NCBI RefSeq assembly: GCF_022836845.1
Contig: NZ_JAJNNZ010000003.1
Coordinates: 390,149-454,148, forward strand
Source: Vibrio gelatinilyticus
GTDB lineage: Bacteria; Pseudomonadota; Gammaproteobacteria; Enterobacterales; Vibrionaceae
Direction of reading: 5' to 3'
Length of the DNA: 64,000 nt
The notes under the pieces are model-generated. The model worked only from the letters and a program-made list of their open reading frames with translations. It ran no database searches and had not been told where the DNA came from. Shown here one piece after another: positions 44,036-54,308 of the stretch. A program made the translations under genes and the position numbers. Numbering within the stretch: the stretch's first letter is position 1; every line of letters starts with the position of its first letter.

Positions 44036-44293
44036 AAAAACCTCTTCCGACAAGCAATTATTAACGAAATATAGACACACTATACCGCAACACGCGTCTT
44101 GATAGTAAACGAAAAAGCACTGAATTCAGAACGTTATCAAATGAGTAAAACCGCAAAAGATCTCAATAAGTTAAAAGCAGTTTGTGATTTTCCTCGGAGA
44201 AATCATGGTGTTTCTTAAGTTGTTTGATTTTGAGGACGCTTATTAACACCAGAAGAACGGCTTTTGACCGTGTGGATTTTCGTAGGAAAGATT

Positions 44294-44680
44294 ATGCGAC
44301 AGACATTATTTTACGTATGGCTAGGTGCGGTATTAACAAAAGGGATCCAATACCAGCCTACACTAAACTCAATAGAACGATTACAAAGCGGTGACATCAC
44401 GCTCTGGGTTCATATCATATTGGAATTTCTGATCACTCTGATCCCTGTAATAGCTTACTGGTTTGCTGTTTCTACAGGCGGGAAAGGGTTTCCAATCGAA
44501 GGGCGATTGGTTACTGTTCTTATTTCATCGGCCTGTATGAGAGTAGAAACAATAACGATTGACTGGTTTAAGTTAACCGTCAGTGACTATTATTGGTCAC
44601 TAATTGCTGTTTTTGTCGTGACTTTTGCCCTTGCTCTTAACGTCAGGGCGCTAATACCACAGTTCAATAGAGCGAAATAA
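44294..44680 (+). CDS. Small multi-pass membrane protein, unknown (128 aa)
   Basis: An integral membrane protein with about four helices: RQTLFYVWLGAVL, IILEFLITLIPVIAYWFAV, LVTVLISSACMRVE (less hydrophobic) and YWSLIAVFVVTFALALNV. I do not recognise a family with confidence; the layout recalls PsiE-like proteins. AGGAAAG six bases before the ATG at 44294 decides the start over an in-frame ATG-less extension to 44264. It is divergent from the LacI-family gene and might be its target. Confidence 0.6.
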   Translation: MRQTLFYVWLGAVLTKGIQYQPTLNSIERLQSGDITLWVHIILEFLITLIPVIAYWFAVSTGGKGFPIEGRLVTVLISSACMRVETITIDWFKLTVSDYYWSLIAVFVVTFALALNVRALIPQFNRAK

Positions 44681-44756
44681 CGTTATCAATTAGCCCAATG
44701 AGAATGAAGGGGAGTCCAGCTTTTGTTCAACATGAACCTTCGACCTGGCTTCCTTA

Positions 44757-45587
44757 TTACTCGTGTAACAATGCAATACAGCGAGAAGGCGGGATCTTGG
44801 GTTTTCGCTTTTTCTTTGGTGTGGTTTTCACCGTCTTAGTTTGTTTTTTTGTTAATTCTGGCTTCCACGATGCGAGTTCAGCGCCACAGCCTTCGCCAGC
44901 GGGTGGGGGGGCTTGTGCAATGCATTGAGAGTCCCCTTCTGGGCATGCTAATCGGACATGGAAGTGATAATAATGCCCCCACCACGGGCGAATTTTTTGA
45001 AGCCAATCCCTTTCTTTCCACTGAGAGTCACACAATTTCTGCTTAATTACCGGATGCACAAAAATGCGTGATACACGATCATCAGATGCTGCGGTTTGTA
45101 GAAGTAACCCGTGTTTTTCAGTCCAGTAATCGTTGATTTGGTATGTTTCTGTGTCGACAACAGGATAAGGACTAACGCTATCAAGTTCCCCTTTCGATAG
45201 TGGCTTAGAAGGTAGGCGCAACCATATATCAGCATCTAGCCCAGTTTGATGACTTGCATGACCAGAATTGAAGCGGCCACCTCGAGGCATCGCGATATCT
45301 GCGACCAGTATTTGGCCAATTTCTAACTTTTCTGAGCGAGAAGCCAGATTGGTTAAGTAATCAATCATTGTCTCGTGCCCAAAGTAGCGTTTACGTTGTT
45401 GGCGAATAACCTGATAACCAGGACCAGTCAACTCAAGGGCCTTCCCACCTGACAGACAACCATTAGAATAGCTACCAATAGAGTCGGAATGCTGGCCAAC
45501 TGGAGTGTCGATATCTTCCCAACTTTTCGCAAACATAGGGCTTTGATAGACGAGTAAAAACAGCAGTGTGAAGATATGCTTAGACAT
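44757..45587 (-). CDS. mepA: Penicillin-insensitive murein endopeptidase
   Basis: Periplasmic LAS-type zinc endopeptidase that cleaves D-alanyl-meso-diaminopimelyl cross-links of peptidoglycan. The 276-residue protein has a signal peptide (about 1-20) and the conserved SIGSYSNGCLSGG. Zinc ligands lie in SGHASHQTGLDADIWLRLP (two histidines and the aspartate) and WWGHYYHFHVRL (the last histidine); RGGRFNSGH precedes. The C-terminal 30 residues are lysine-rich. It converges on the preceding membrane-protein gene. Confidence 0.93.
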   Translation of the reverse strand: MSKHIFTLLFLLVYQSPMFAKSWEDIDTPVGQHSDSIGSYSNGCLSGGKALELTGPGYQVIRQQRKRYFGHETMIDYLTNLASRSEKLEIGQILVADIAMPRGGRFNSGHASHQTGLDADIWLRLPSKPLSKGELDSVSPYPVVDTETYQINDYWTEKHGLLLQTAASDDRVSRIFVHPVIKQKLCDSQWKERDWLQKIRPWWGHYYHFHVRLACPEGDSQCIAQAPPPAGEGCGAELASWKPELTKKQTKTVKTTPKKKRKPKIPPSRCIALLHE

Positions 45588-45756
45588 AGTAAAACTTATT
45601 TCAAACAGAAAATTCTTTTAATAGGATAGACGCAAATTGCGATTATTGCTCGCCGATAATATCGGGAATGAACCTCAGTATTACGTTGATTTAGTACACT
45701 TTTAACTATGTTGTCCTAGACTGGTAAATACGAATTAACTTTTGTTGGGGCTACGG

Positions 45757-48700
45757 ATGGCTAAGGTAAACTTTTGGCATAATTTATCGATAAAATATAA
45801 GACAACCGCCCTGGTTGTTTTGCCCATCGTTTTAGTCGTATTCCTTGCCGTTCAACAAGTTAATGAATTAAACCACAAGCTCGTTGGGTTAGAGAAGGCC
45901 CGATCGGTTGCTTCGGCACTTGAACGGTTAACCGAACTTCATTCATACAAGCATCATAATCAGGATCTGCATAAAGAGACCGATGCGATGACGTCGGTTG
46001 AACAGTTAAGAAAAGCCTTTGAGCCAATTTTGAGCGGAACACGCTGGGAAGAAGCCAACGAGCTTTTGTCTGCTTATTTAGAAGCGGACGTCGCCCTTCA
46101 TGAAGCGACGAATTACACCGAGAAACAAGAGCTCAATGACTGGCAAGTGGATCTTTACAGTCAACTTATTGTTCTGCTAGAAAAAGAAAAAACGGAAACA
46201 TCAAATATTAGCGTAGAAGGCGCATTAAAAGCGTTATACCAACTCGAATGGTTAATGTTTTGGGCCGGGCAAGAGATGTGGTTTAGTCAAGGTTTAGTGA
46301 GTCAAGAACAGCTTTCTATGACAGAAAAACTGGAGGTGCGAGACGAAATTCGCTCCCTGATAGAAAGGCAGCAATTATTTCTGGAACGTTTTGTCACCAT
46401 CAACGCCAGTACCCACCAGGTTGGGTTACTACTCGACACCTTTACCAACGACGCTTATCAACAAAGTCAGCTCTTTAGAGAAAATCTCTCTTTAGACGCT
46501 CAACTTGCAGTGCTCAGTGAGGCTCAAAAGCGACAAGGTGTTGAGGCTCTGCGAGAGAGGCTTGAATTGTTAAATAGTGTTTCTAGCCAAATCAAAAAAC
46601 AGTTGGTGAATAACATTGACCAATCAGTAGCGACGGCGAAACAGCAACTGTACGTTTTTAACAGTACCGTATTAGTGTCTTTATTATTGACGATTGTTTT
46701 GTGTATGAGCCTTGCTGTACGCATTACGCGTAACCTCAATGCCATTCTCGTTTTCTTAAAGAACAGTAAAGGAGGCAATCTAGAACTTTCTACCGAGTTG
46801 GCTAAAGGTAGTGATGAGCTGGGGCAATTTAGCCGAGAGGTAGAGCGACTTACCATTGAACGTGCAGAAAGTCAGAAGCACCTATTGCTCGCAAAAGAAG
46901 AAGCTGAAAAGGCGAAAGATAACGCGATCAGAGCGAACAAAGCGAAAAGTAGTTTTGTCGCTAACATGTCACATGAAATTCGTACCCCGCTAAATGGTGT
47001 CATCGGCCTTACTGAAGTCTTGTCGGACACCGAGCTCGATGTCAATCAACGAGATTATCTCGACACGATAGAAACCTCGTCACAATTGTTACTTGGGTTG
47101 ATCAACGACATTTTAGATTTCTCGAAGATTGAATCAGGTATGTTGGTGATCAACCAACACAATGCTTCGGTAAAAGAAATTATTTATGACATCGCCGCGA
47201 TCATGGCGCCGAAGATTGAAGAGAAAAACATTCTATTGGAAGTGGATATTGACCATGAGCTGCCTTGCGAACTCAAAGTAGATGATCATCGTTTAAGGCA
47301 AGTTCTAATGAACTTTATGTCTAACGCGGTGAAATTTACACAGGCGGGTAAGGTCGTCCTATCGGCGAGAGTGATTGAAACGCAGAATGGCAACGCAAGT
47401 ATCGAATTCTCAGTACTGGACTCAGGTATAGGAATAGACGACAAACAACAAGAAAAAATATTCCGACCGTTTGAGCAAGCCGATGATTCGACCACAAGAC
47501 AATTTGGTGGCACCGGCCTAGGCTTGGCAATCAGTGCGCAGCTTATCAGTCTTATGGGAGGTGAGATTCAGCTCGACTCTAAAATTGGAGTAGGCAGCCG
47601 ATTCTACTTTACGCTGCGATTGCCAATTACCAATCAAAGCTATCAAGGCAAACTAAAAGAAATCGACTCGACGTTATTAGTCATCTCGCAATACCACCAT
47701 ATGCAGAGAGTCTTGATGCAAGAATTGTCGTATTACGGGTTTCACGATGTTCGAGCATACAGCTCGGTAGCCGATATAGAGAACCTCGGTCAGTCACCGA
47801 TCGTTGTCTACGTTCATACACACGATCAAGATACCTTGCCAGAACTCGACAAACTCAATCAGATGGTTTCGGCAACTGGTGAAGGGCCAAAGGACTTGCC
47901 TATATGTCTGGTGAAGGAGCTAGGTGAACAGGCTTCGAATTTGGGTGGATGTGTCAATGCTATCGTGACCTATCCGTTACTTGGTAATCGTCTTGTTAAA
48001 GCCATTGAGGCGAGTCGAGAAAGTCTGGTTGAAGAGACTGAAAACATCAAAATAGGCACTGAAAAAGCGAAAGTTCTCATCGTGGAAGACAACAAGGTAA
48101 ACCAAAAAGTCGCACAACTCCATGTCATCAAAGCAGGGTACGACTGCGATATTGCCAATAATGGCGCAGAAGCTTTACAGTTGATTTCATCTGGCACCCA
48201 TTACCACTTGGTGCTGATGGACTGTATGATGCCAATTAAAGATGGTTTTCAAGCGACGCAGGAAATTAGAGAATTTGAATTGAGTAATAACCGACTAAGA
48301 ACCCCGATCATCGCATTAACTGCCAGTGTTTTAGATGATGATATTCGTCGCTGTTTTGATGCAGGAATGGATGATTATCTACCCAAGCCGTTTAAGGCTG
48401 AAATGCTTGAGACAAAACTTGAAAAAGCCTATGCAAAAGATGACCAAGCTAGTAAACAAAGTGATTCACGAACTGACGCTGGTTTTGCAAACATTAATGA
48501 GTTGGTAGACGAAAAGCAAGAGAACGCTTTCGAAGAGCAACGCCATGATCCCATAGTCATAAATCAACAGCAGATAGATCGACCAGTAAAAAAATCACTT
48601 AAGGTACTGCTTGTAGAAGATAATCCAGTCAATCAGAAAGTCGCGTCACTTCATCTCAAAAAATTGGGATACGAATTTGAGATTGCTGGCAACGGGCAAG

Positions 48701-48966
48701 AGGCCGTCGAGTTGTTTGAGGCAAGGCAACATTTTAAAGTTGTGCTAATGGATTGCATGATGCCAATCAAAGATGGATTTTCGGCTACGCAAGAAATTAG
48801 GGCATTTGAAGAAAAACATGGATTAGAGCCTGCGAGGATTATCGCATTGACCGCTAGTGTGGTTGATGAAGATATCCAACGCTGCTTTGATGTCGGGATG
48901 AACGCGTATGTGTCTAAACCCGTCCGACGCGATACCTTAATTCAGGAATTGGAAGCGACAGGATAA
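45757..48966 (+). CDS. Hybrid sensor histidine kinase with two receiver domains
   Basis: Membrane sensor kinase of 1069 residues. A first membrane helix (about 15-35) is followed by a helical periplasmic sensor resembling the nitrate/nitrite-sensing NIT domain (about 40-300), a second helix (about 305-325), a HAMP-like segment and a coiled coil. HisKA follows with phospho-acceptor His406 in [10 protein letters not shown], and the ATPase domain has [11 protein letters not shown] and GTGLGLAI. After a degenerate linker domain (about 635-765) come two receiver domains with Asp822 and Asp999. The receivers are near copies (both [18 protein letters not shown]), suggesting duplication. There is no HPt domain and no adjacent regulator gene, so the phosphorelay partner is elsewhere. 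The ATG at 45757 follows GGGG. Confidence 0.92.
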   Translation: MAKVNFWHNLSIKYKTTALVVLPIVLVVFLAVQQVNELNHKLVGLEKARSVASALERLTELHSYKHHNQDLHKETDAMTSVEQLRKAFEPILSGTRWEEANELLSAYLEADVALHEATNYTEKQELNDWQVDLYSQLIVLLEKEKTETSNISVEGALKALYQLEWLMFWAGQEMWFSQGLVSQEQLSMTEKLEVRDEIRSLIERQQLFLERFVTINASTHQVGLLLDTFTNDAYQQSQLFRENLSLDAQLAVLSEAQKRQGVEALRERLELLNSVSSQIKKQLVNNIDQSVATAKQQLYVFNSTVLVSLLLTIVLCMSLAVRITRNLNAILVFLKNSKGGNLELSTELAKGSDELGQFSREVERLTIERAESQKHLLLAKEEAEKAKDNAIRANKAKSSFVANMSHEIRTPLNGVIGLTEVLSDTELDVNQRDYLDTIETSSQLLLGLINDILDFSKIESGMLVINQHNASVKEIIYDIAAIMAPKIEEKNILLEVDIDHELPCELKVDDHRLRQVLMNFMSNAVKFTQAGKVVLSARVIETQNGNASIEFSVLDSGIGIDDKQQEKIFRPFEQADDSTTRQFGGTGLGLAISAQLISLMGGEIQLDSKIGVGSRFYFTLRLPITNQSYQGKLKEIDSTLLVISQYHHMQRVLMQELSYYGFHDVRAYSSVADIENLGQSPIVVYVHTHDQDTLPELDKLNQMVSATGEGPKDLPICLVKELGEQASNLGGCVNAIVTYPLLGNRLVKAIEASRESLVEETENIKIGTEKAKVLIVEDNKVNQKVAQLHVIKAGYDCDIANNGAEALQLISSGTHYHLVLMDCMMPIKDGFQATQEIREFELSNNRLRTPIIALTASVLDDDIRRCFDAGMDDYLPKPFKAEMLETKLEKAYAKDDQASKQSDSRTDAGFANINELVDEKQENAFEEQRHDPIVINQQQIDRPVKKSLKVLLVEDNPVNQKVASLHLKKLGYEFEIAGNGQEAVELFEARQHFKVVLMDCMMPIKDGFSATQEIRAFEEKHGLEPARIIALTASVVDEDIQRCFDVGMNAYVSKPVRRDTLIQELEATG

Positions 48967-49055
48967 CGCAGGTTTTCACTACACGGTTAAGACAAAAAAA
49001 GGCCGTTAGGTCTTTTTATCGTTCGTAGGTTAAGTCAATCTAAGAGGAAATGTGT

Positions 49056-49622
49056 ATGTGTGGGCGATTGAATGTCATCAGCGATCCTCTGAGTAAGGCA
49101 GTGTGCCAGCAGCTAGGTATTGAATTTTCTGTGCATGAAAATCGCGATTTGTGTCCTACACAACAGGTATCTGTGGTTGGTCAGATTCATGATAAATTGA
49201 CACAAATGGATTTTTCGTGGGGAATTAAACCCGAGTGGGCCACACAGCTGATCATCAATGCTCAAGCAGAGACAGTAAATGTAAAACCGACTTTTAGACA
49301 GGCGTTTCGGCTTAACCGTGTCGTGGTACCTGTGTCAGGTTGGTATGAATGGACAACCAAGGCTCAGAGAGGCAAACAAAAATGGCTGTTTGATAGCGCG
49401 GATCAAGATGCCCTTTATATGGCGGCAATCGCCTTTACCAGCGCAAACAGCCTAGTGACGATTACGACCAAGCCAAGCATACCTTATGCTCAGTATCGTC
49501 ACAGAATGCCGCTGTTGATTGCCCCAAGCATGGTTAGGGCATGGCTAGAGTGTGAAAACGACGCCCTTAGATTATTGAGCTGTGACTTACCACTAGTGCT
49601 ACGCGTTAGTGCGGTTAATTGA
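49056..49622 (+). CDS. SRAP-domain abasic-site processing protein (YedK/HMCES family)
   Basis: Protein that forms a thiazolidine DNA-protein crosslink with abasic sites in single-stranded DNA and so shields them. Catalytic Cys2 is exposed after removal of Met1 (MCGRLNV). The conserved asparagine and arginine lie in AQAETVNVKPTFRQAF, the glutamate in VSGWYEWT and the histidine in YRHRMPLLI. The ATG at 49056 (188 residues) is seven bases after AGAGGA and gives the canonical N-terminus. An ATG six bases earlier would also place Cys at position 2. The last 24 bases overlap the convergent MATE gene. Confidence 0.93.
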   Translation: MCGRLNVISDPLSKAVCQQLGIEFSVHENRDLCPTQQVSVVGQIHDKLTQMDFSWGIKPEWATQLIINAQAETVNVKPTFRQAFRLNRVVVPVSGWYEWTTKAQRGKQKWLFDSADQDALYMAAIAFTSANSLVTITTKPSIPYAQYRHRMPLLIAPSMVRAWLECENDALRLLSCDLPLVLRVSAVN

Positions 49623-51005
49623 AAGCCCCTGGTATTCGAAGTTTCTAGACGTGCCAGTGATAATTGAATGAAGCCTAATAAGCATCAGAGCTGCAGCGAT
49701 GGTAAGGCCTACAATTATCCCAAACCAGAACCCTTTGGTGCCCAGAGCAGGGACAATCCAATCAGTCATTGATAACATTACCCCTATCGGTAATGCGATA
49801 AGCCAGTAAGCTACACAGGCAATCCACATGGGCGTTTGAGTATCTTTATACCCACGTAATGCCCCGTTTGCAGCAGTTTGCAGAGCGTCACTGAATTGAT
49901 AGATTGCGGTGTAAGTTAGCAAGATAGCGGCACCAACAACAATTTCGGGATCGTTTGTATATAGAGCGATGATTTTATCAGGGAATAGCAACAAGCAGCT
50001 TACTGAAAGTAATGATAAGAGTGCAGTCAAAACGATGCCACTCCATGAACGGATTTTTGCTGCGTTATGATCCCCACGCCCTAGAGCATGACCCACACGG
50101 ATAGTAATACCAAACGAGATGCTAAGAGGGATCATATAGGTCATGCTAGAAAAGTTTAATGCAACTTGAGCTGAAGCAATATGGGTTGCGCCAAATTTTC
50201 CGATAAGTAATGAAATTACGGCAAAGATGCTACCACCGATAAATATGTTGATGCCAATGGGCAAGCCAAGTTGAACTAACTCACCCATGCGTCGTAGTAG
50301 TGGCTTCATTTCATTGGCTAAAAGCAACTTTTTGTATCTGTGATGCGTGACGATATACCAGGCCATCAACGCGGACATTACCCAGTAAACAATACTCGTT
50401 GCCCAACCACAACCCACCGCGCCGAGTTGTGGAAAGCCAAACTTGCCGTATATCAGCACGTAGTTAATTGGAATATTAATCACTAAGCCGATGATCGAAA
50501 TGAACATCGGTGCACGTGGATTTCCCATACCCTCACAAAAACTGTTCAAGGTATAAAATAGTGCGATACCGGGTAGACCGAACGCTAGGGCTTGAAGGTA
50601 CTGGGTTGCAACGGGAACAGCGCTTGGTGCCACTTCCATAAATGTGAGAATATTGCCAGCCTGTGTTAGATAGGAAATCAGCAATAGCGAACAGATCGCC
50701 GCTATCCAAATCATTTGCCCCAAATCGCGAGAAATACCGGATTGATTGTTTGCTCCTCGATGATGCGCTGTCACGGGGGTTAGGCTCATTAAGATCCCTC
50801 TTAAAATAAGGCTTACTGGCATCCAGAGACTAGTGCCTACCGCTATGGCCGCGAGATCGGTCGAGCTTGATTGACCCGCCATAGCGGTATCAACAAAGTT
50901 CATCCCTTGAGTGGCAACTTGTGTAATAACTATGGGTAATGAAAGGGATAAAAGGGCGCGTACTTCGGTAGTAAAACTTGAAAAAAATGAGCGTTCTTGA
51001 GACAT
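49599..51005 (-). CDS. MATE-family multidrug efflux transporter
   Basis: Cation-coupled multidrug exporter of 468 residues with twelve membrane helices. The N-lobe has LPIVITQVATQGMNFVDTAM AGQ and the C-lobe shows the matching repeat with LPIGINIFIGGSIFAVISLL and IRVGHALGRGD. Layout and length fit the NorM/VmrA branch known from Vibrio; which member this is cannot be decided. The ATG at 51005 (MSQERSF) is chosen over an upstream in-frame ATG at 51029. Convergent 24-base overlap with the SRAP gene. Confidence 0.93.
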   Translation of the reverse strand: MSQERSFFSSFTTEVRALLSLSLPIVITQVATQGMNFVDTAMAGQSSSTDLAAIAVGTSLWMPVSLILRGILMSLTPVTAHHRGANNQSGISRDLGQMIWIAAICSLLLISYLTQAGNILTFMEVAPSAVPVATQYLQALAFGLPGIALFYTLNSFCEGMGNPRAPMFISIIGLVINIPINYVLIYGKFGFPQLGAVGCGWATSIVYWVMSALMAWYIVTHHRYKKLLLANEMKPLLRRMGELVQLGLPIGINIFIGGSIFAVISLLIGKFGATHIASAQVALNFSSMTYMIPLSISFGITIRVGHALGRGDHNAAKIRSWSGIVLTALLSLLSVSCLLLFPDKIIALYTNDPEIVVGAAILLTYTAIYQFSDALQTAANGALRGYKDTQTPMWIACVAYWLIALPIGVMLSMTDWIVPALGTKGFWFGIIVGLTIAAALMLIRLHSIITGTSRNFEYQGLSINRTNA

Positions 51006-51137
51006 ATGGACTAATAACACCAATATCAAATATTCGCAGTGGTGGCAGAATTACGAAAATGAATATTTGTAGGATGTGCTCTTTGGAGCGATGCGGATTC
51101 TAACAGCGGTTATTAGTAGACACAAGTCACACTTTTT

Positions 51138-51191
51138 AAACTTAGCTCAATGCAACCGTAGAGAGGCTTTATCGGTGAATGAGCTAAGTTT
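51138..51191. other. Extended stem-loop between dbpA and the MATE gene
   Basis: A perfect 12-bp inverted repeat (51138-51149 with 51180-51191) encloses 30 bases with a further ACCG/CGGT inner stem. It lacks a T-run on either strand. It lies downstream of dbpA and upstream of the MATE gene, both leftward. It could be an RNA-processing or stability element or a degenerate terminator. Confidence 0.45.
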
Positions 51192-51249
51192 GAACTATTC
51201 GGCAGCTAAATTGCTTTGGCTACCAAATGTTGGGTGACAAAAGGAAAGT

Positions 51250-52626
51250 TTATAGGATGCGAGCTCTGAATTGGCGTCCTTTCATTTTTCCATTTTGAAG
51301 TTTCTTTAACGCTTTTTTTGCCACATTTTTGTTGACAGCGACATAGGCTCTAATTGGGAACATGTGCATTTTTCCCACTTGATCGCCTTGTATGCCGCCT
51401 TCGCTAGTCAGCGCTCCTAGAATATCACCTGGGCGTAGTTTTTGCTTTTTGCCACCATCAATTTGAATGGTAGTCATCGCCGATGAATAAGGGGCAGTCG
51501 TTGGCATTTCTGGTAGTGCACTCGGTTCGATTGGCATGTCCATGTATTCGTCTATTTGTGCGACCTTATACATTTCTTTTTCGCTAAAGAAGCTACAAGC
51601 GATACCTTTACTACCAGCACGGCCTGTACGACCAATCCTGTGTACATGAATTTCTGGATCTCTTGACAGCTCAAAATTGAACACTGCGTCAAGGTTGTCT
51701 ACATCAAGTCCACGAGCCGCAACATCGGTAGCGACAAGAATAGAAACGCTTTTATTCGCAAATTGGACAAGTGCCTGATCTCGTTCTCTTTGTTCTAAGT
51801 CGCCATGCAAATCAATAACGCTAAAACCACGAGCATGGAGCTCATCGGCAACATGTTGAACTTCCTTTTTGGTATTACAAAAGACTACGGATGATTCAGG
51901 TTGATGCTGCAGTAATAGAGTCTCTAGAGCATCATCACGTTGTTCTTTAGAATCAAGCTGATAGAAGTACTGCTTGATGCTGGAATGGTCATGGGTTGAT
52001 TCAACCTTTACCATTTCAGGTTTATCCATGATCGCTTCAGCAACTTTTTTTATTTCCGTAGGATAAGTGGCACTAAATAAAAGCGTTTGACGTTGAGCAG
52101 GAGCGTGGCTGATTATTGCATCAAGTGCATCTTGGAAGCCCATATCAAGCATACGATCGGCTTCATCAAGTACCAGAGTGTTGAGTTCGCTTAAATCAAT
52201 TCGGCCACGATCTAGATGATCGAGAATGCGGCCGGGGGTACCCACCAAAATATGAGCGCCATGCTCAAGAGAACCAATTTGAGGTCCCATCGGCATACCA
52301 CCACACAGTGTGAGTACTTTGATATTGTGGATAGCGCGACCTAACGTGCGAATTTCCTTAGCGACTTGGTCGGCAAGTTCACGTGTTGGGCATAGCACCA
52401 AAGATTGAACTCTAAATCGTTTTACTTTTAAATTTGATAATACGCCTAAACCGAAAGCCGCTGTTTTACCAGATCCCGTCTTACCCTGACCGATTACGTC
52501 TTTTCCTTCGAGTATCAGTGGCAGAGCTTTTGCCTGTATTGGCGTCATCTTTGTATAGCCCAACGTGTCAAGGTTGCTCAATAGTGATGGATGAAGCGAT
52601 AAGGTCGTGAATGCTGGGTTACTCAA
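51250..52626 (-). CDS. dbpA: ATP-dependent RNA helicase DbpA
   Basis: DEAD-box helicase that remodels the peptidyl-transferase region of 23S rRNA during large-subunit assembly. Q-motif GYTKMTPIQAKALP, Walker A GQGKTGSGKTAA, DEAD in VLDEADRMLDMGF, SAT in LLFSATYP, and HRIGRTGRAG are present. A C-terminal DbpA RNA-binding domain (about residues 385-458) ends in a basic tail. The start is a TTG at 52626, eight bases after AAGGA, giving MSNPAFTTLSL, matching the E. coli N-terminus. An ATG at 52674 would add 16 odd hydrophobic residues. Length 458 (E. coli 457). Confidence 0.94.
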   Translation of the reverse strand: MSNPAFTTLSLHPSLLSNLDTLGYTKMTPIQAKALPLILEGKDVIGQGKTGSGKTAAFGLGVLSNLKVKRFRVQSLVLCPTRELADQVAKEIRTLGRAIHNIKVLTLCGGMPMGPQIGSLEHGAHILVGTPGRILDHLDRGRIDLSELNTLVLDEADRMLDMGFQDALDAIISHAPAQRQTLLFSATYPTEIKKVAEAIMDKPEMVKVESTHDHSSIKQYFYQLDSKEQRDDALETLLLQHQPESSVVFCNTKKEVQHVADELHARGFSVIDLHGDLEQRERDQALVQFANKSVSILVATDVAARGLDVDNLDAVFNFELSRDPEIHVHRIGRTGRAGSKGIACSFFSEKEMYKVAQIDEYMDMPIEPSALPEMPTTAPYSSAMTTIQIDGGKKQKLRPGDILGALTSEGGIQGDQVGKMHMFPIRAYVAVNKNVAKKALKKLQNGKMKGRQFRARIL

Positions 52627-52832
52627 AAGGAATTCCTTTGGTTTAAGGCTAATTAGGACGGCTATTATCAACATTTATCATCCAATGACTAGCGAATTCT
52701 AAAAATAATTGAAAAGTAATGCGTTGAAAAAGTGACCAATGTCAAAGCAAGAATTTATATATTAGAATACGCTAAAACATAAGGTGCTAAAGAAGATGGT
52801 GCTAACTTAACGAGTGCCGCAAGGAGTGTATT

Positions 52833-54308
52833 ATGCGAAAGGTATTTCATTCTTGGCTATTAGGCCTTATTGGTATCATAGGCGTAATTCTCGTGCCACT
52901 AGTTCTATTTACTGAGCCAAGTGATCCTATTGCTGATACCCCCTGGGAGCATGTTCCAAAGTTAGCGGCATCCGTTGATCATAGTGACTTATTCTTGCAA
53001 CGCGAATTTAAAACTGGCCAAGAAGTCACCCAGGCTTGTGTCGAGTGTCATCAAGATGCAGCGCAACAAGTGATGCATACAACGCATTGGACCTGGCAAG
53101 CAGAACCGGTTGTTGTAGAAGGGAGATCAGAGCCAATATCGATAGGCAAGAAGAATACGATTAACAATTTTTGTATTGGTATACAAGGTAACTGGGAAGG
53201 TTGTTCTGCATGCCACGCAGGATATGGTTGGGAAAACGAAGCGTTTGATTTCCGTGACCAGGCCAATGTTGATTGTATTGTTTGCCATGATCAAACACAG
53301 ACTTACAAGAAAGGAAAAAAAGGGCTACCCGTTGAAGGCGTAGATTTACTTGAGGTCGCGAAAAGTGTGGGTAGACCAAGTCGCACCAATTGTGGTTCAT
53401 GTCACTTTAAAGGCGGAGGTGGTAACGCAGTAAAACACGGTGATCTTGATGAGAGCTTATCTTTTCCGGAAGAAAGGCTCGACGTGCACATGGGACGTTA
53501 CCAATTTGTGTGTGTGGACTGCCATAAGACACGGCAGCATGACATATCAGGCCGCTCAATTAGTGTCAGTGTCGACAATAAAAATCAAATATTTTGTACT
53601 GACTGCCATAAAGAATCATTACACAAAGACGAACGGGTAAGCCTGCATGTCGATAGTGTCGCGTGCCAAACTTGCCACATTCCAACAGTCGCCAAAAAAG
53701 ATGCGACCAAAACGCGTTGGGACTGGTCTCAAGCTGGTGATGCAAACCGGCCGGAAGATCCTCACCATTATTTAAAAATGAAAGGTAGCTTCGTTTACGA
53801 GAAACAGCTAGAACCAAGTTACCTTTGGTTCAATGGTCTGGCCGAGCGCTACTTGCTCGGCGACCCTATTCAGCCAACTGAAGTGACCGACATCAACGCA
53901 CCTAAAGGCTCAATTAGCGATCCAAAAGCCAAAATATGGCCATTTAAAATACACACAGCGAAGCAACCTTATGACGTTAAATATCGTCATCTGCTACAAC
54001 CTAAAACGGTTGGGAAAGATGGCTACTGGAGCCACTATGACTGGAACGAAGCATTATCGCTAGGCTCGTCCTTTGCGGGCATACAATACAGTGGAAGTTT
54101 TAATTTTGCTGAAACGGCAATGTACTGGCCGCAAACACATATGGTGGCACCAAAAGAAGATGCGTTGCAGTGCCAAGACTGCCATGGAGAAAATTCCCGC
54201 TTTGACTGGGAGGCGTTAGGCTATATCGGAGATCCGATTAAGTGGGGAATAGGCGATCGTCGTCGTGCACTAAATAAAGAGGAGGCATCATATGAATCGT
54301 CTAATTAG
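52833..54308 (+). CDS. Octaheme c-type cytochrome, tetrathionate reductase (OTR) family
   Basis: Periplasmic multiheme cytochrome of 491 residues. An N-terminal hydrophobic segment (about 8-28) is a signal anchor. There are eight CXXCH motifs (CVECH, CSACH, CIVCH, CGSCH, CVDCH, CTDCH, CQTCH, CQDCH). The order and spacing match Shewanella OTR, which reduces tetrathionate in vitro and also nitrite and hydroxylamine. The C-terminal part (AETAMYWPQTHMVAPKEDAL) is characteristic. It starts with AAGGAG upstream and overlaps the next gene by 17 bases. With that gene and the two YeeE-type genes it forms a four-gene operon. The true substrate in this organism is inferred. Confidence 0.88.
   Translation: MRKVFHSWLLGLIGIIGVILVPLVLFTEPSDPIADTPWEHVPKLAASVDHSDLFLQREFKTGQEVTQACVECHQDAAQQVMHTTHWTWQAEPVVVEGRSEPISIGKKNTINNFCIGIQGNWEGCSACHAGYGWENEAFDFRDQANVDCIVCHDQTQTYKKGKKGLPVEGVDLLEVAKSVGRPSRTNCGSCHFKGGGGNAVKHGDLDESLSFPEERLDVHMGRYQFVCVDCHKTRQHDISGRSISVSVDNKNQIFCTDCHKESLHKDERVSLHVDSVACQTCHIPTVAKKDATKTRWDWSQAGDANRPEDPHHYLKMKGSFVYEKQLEPSYLWFNGLAERYLLGDPIQPTEVTDINAPKGSISDPKAKIWPFKIHTAKQPYDVKYRHLLQPKTVGKDGYWSHYDWNEALSLGSSFAGIQYSGSFNFAETAMYWPQTHMVAPKEDALQCQDCHGENSRFDWEALGYIGDPIKWGIGDRRRALNKEEASYESSN

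Noticed and set aside
44205..44246. Thirteen-codon ORF with GGAG upstream, between the LacI gene and a membrane protein gene
   Set aside because: Too short to support, with no hairpin or downstream coupling that would mark it as a leader peptide.
45653..45665. CCGATA-A-TATCGG palindrome before the hybrid kinase gene
   Set aside because: Short, single occurrence, and AT-rich palindromes of this size are expected by chance.
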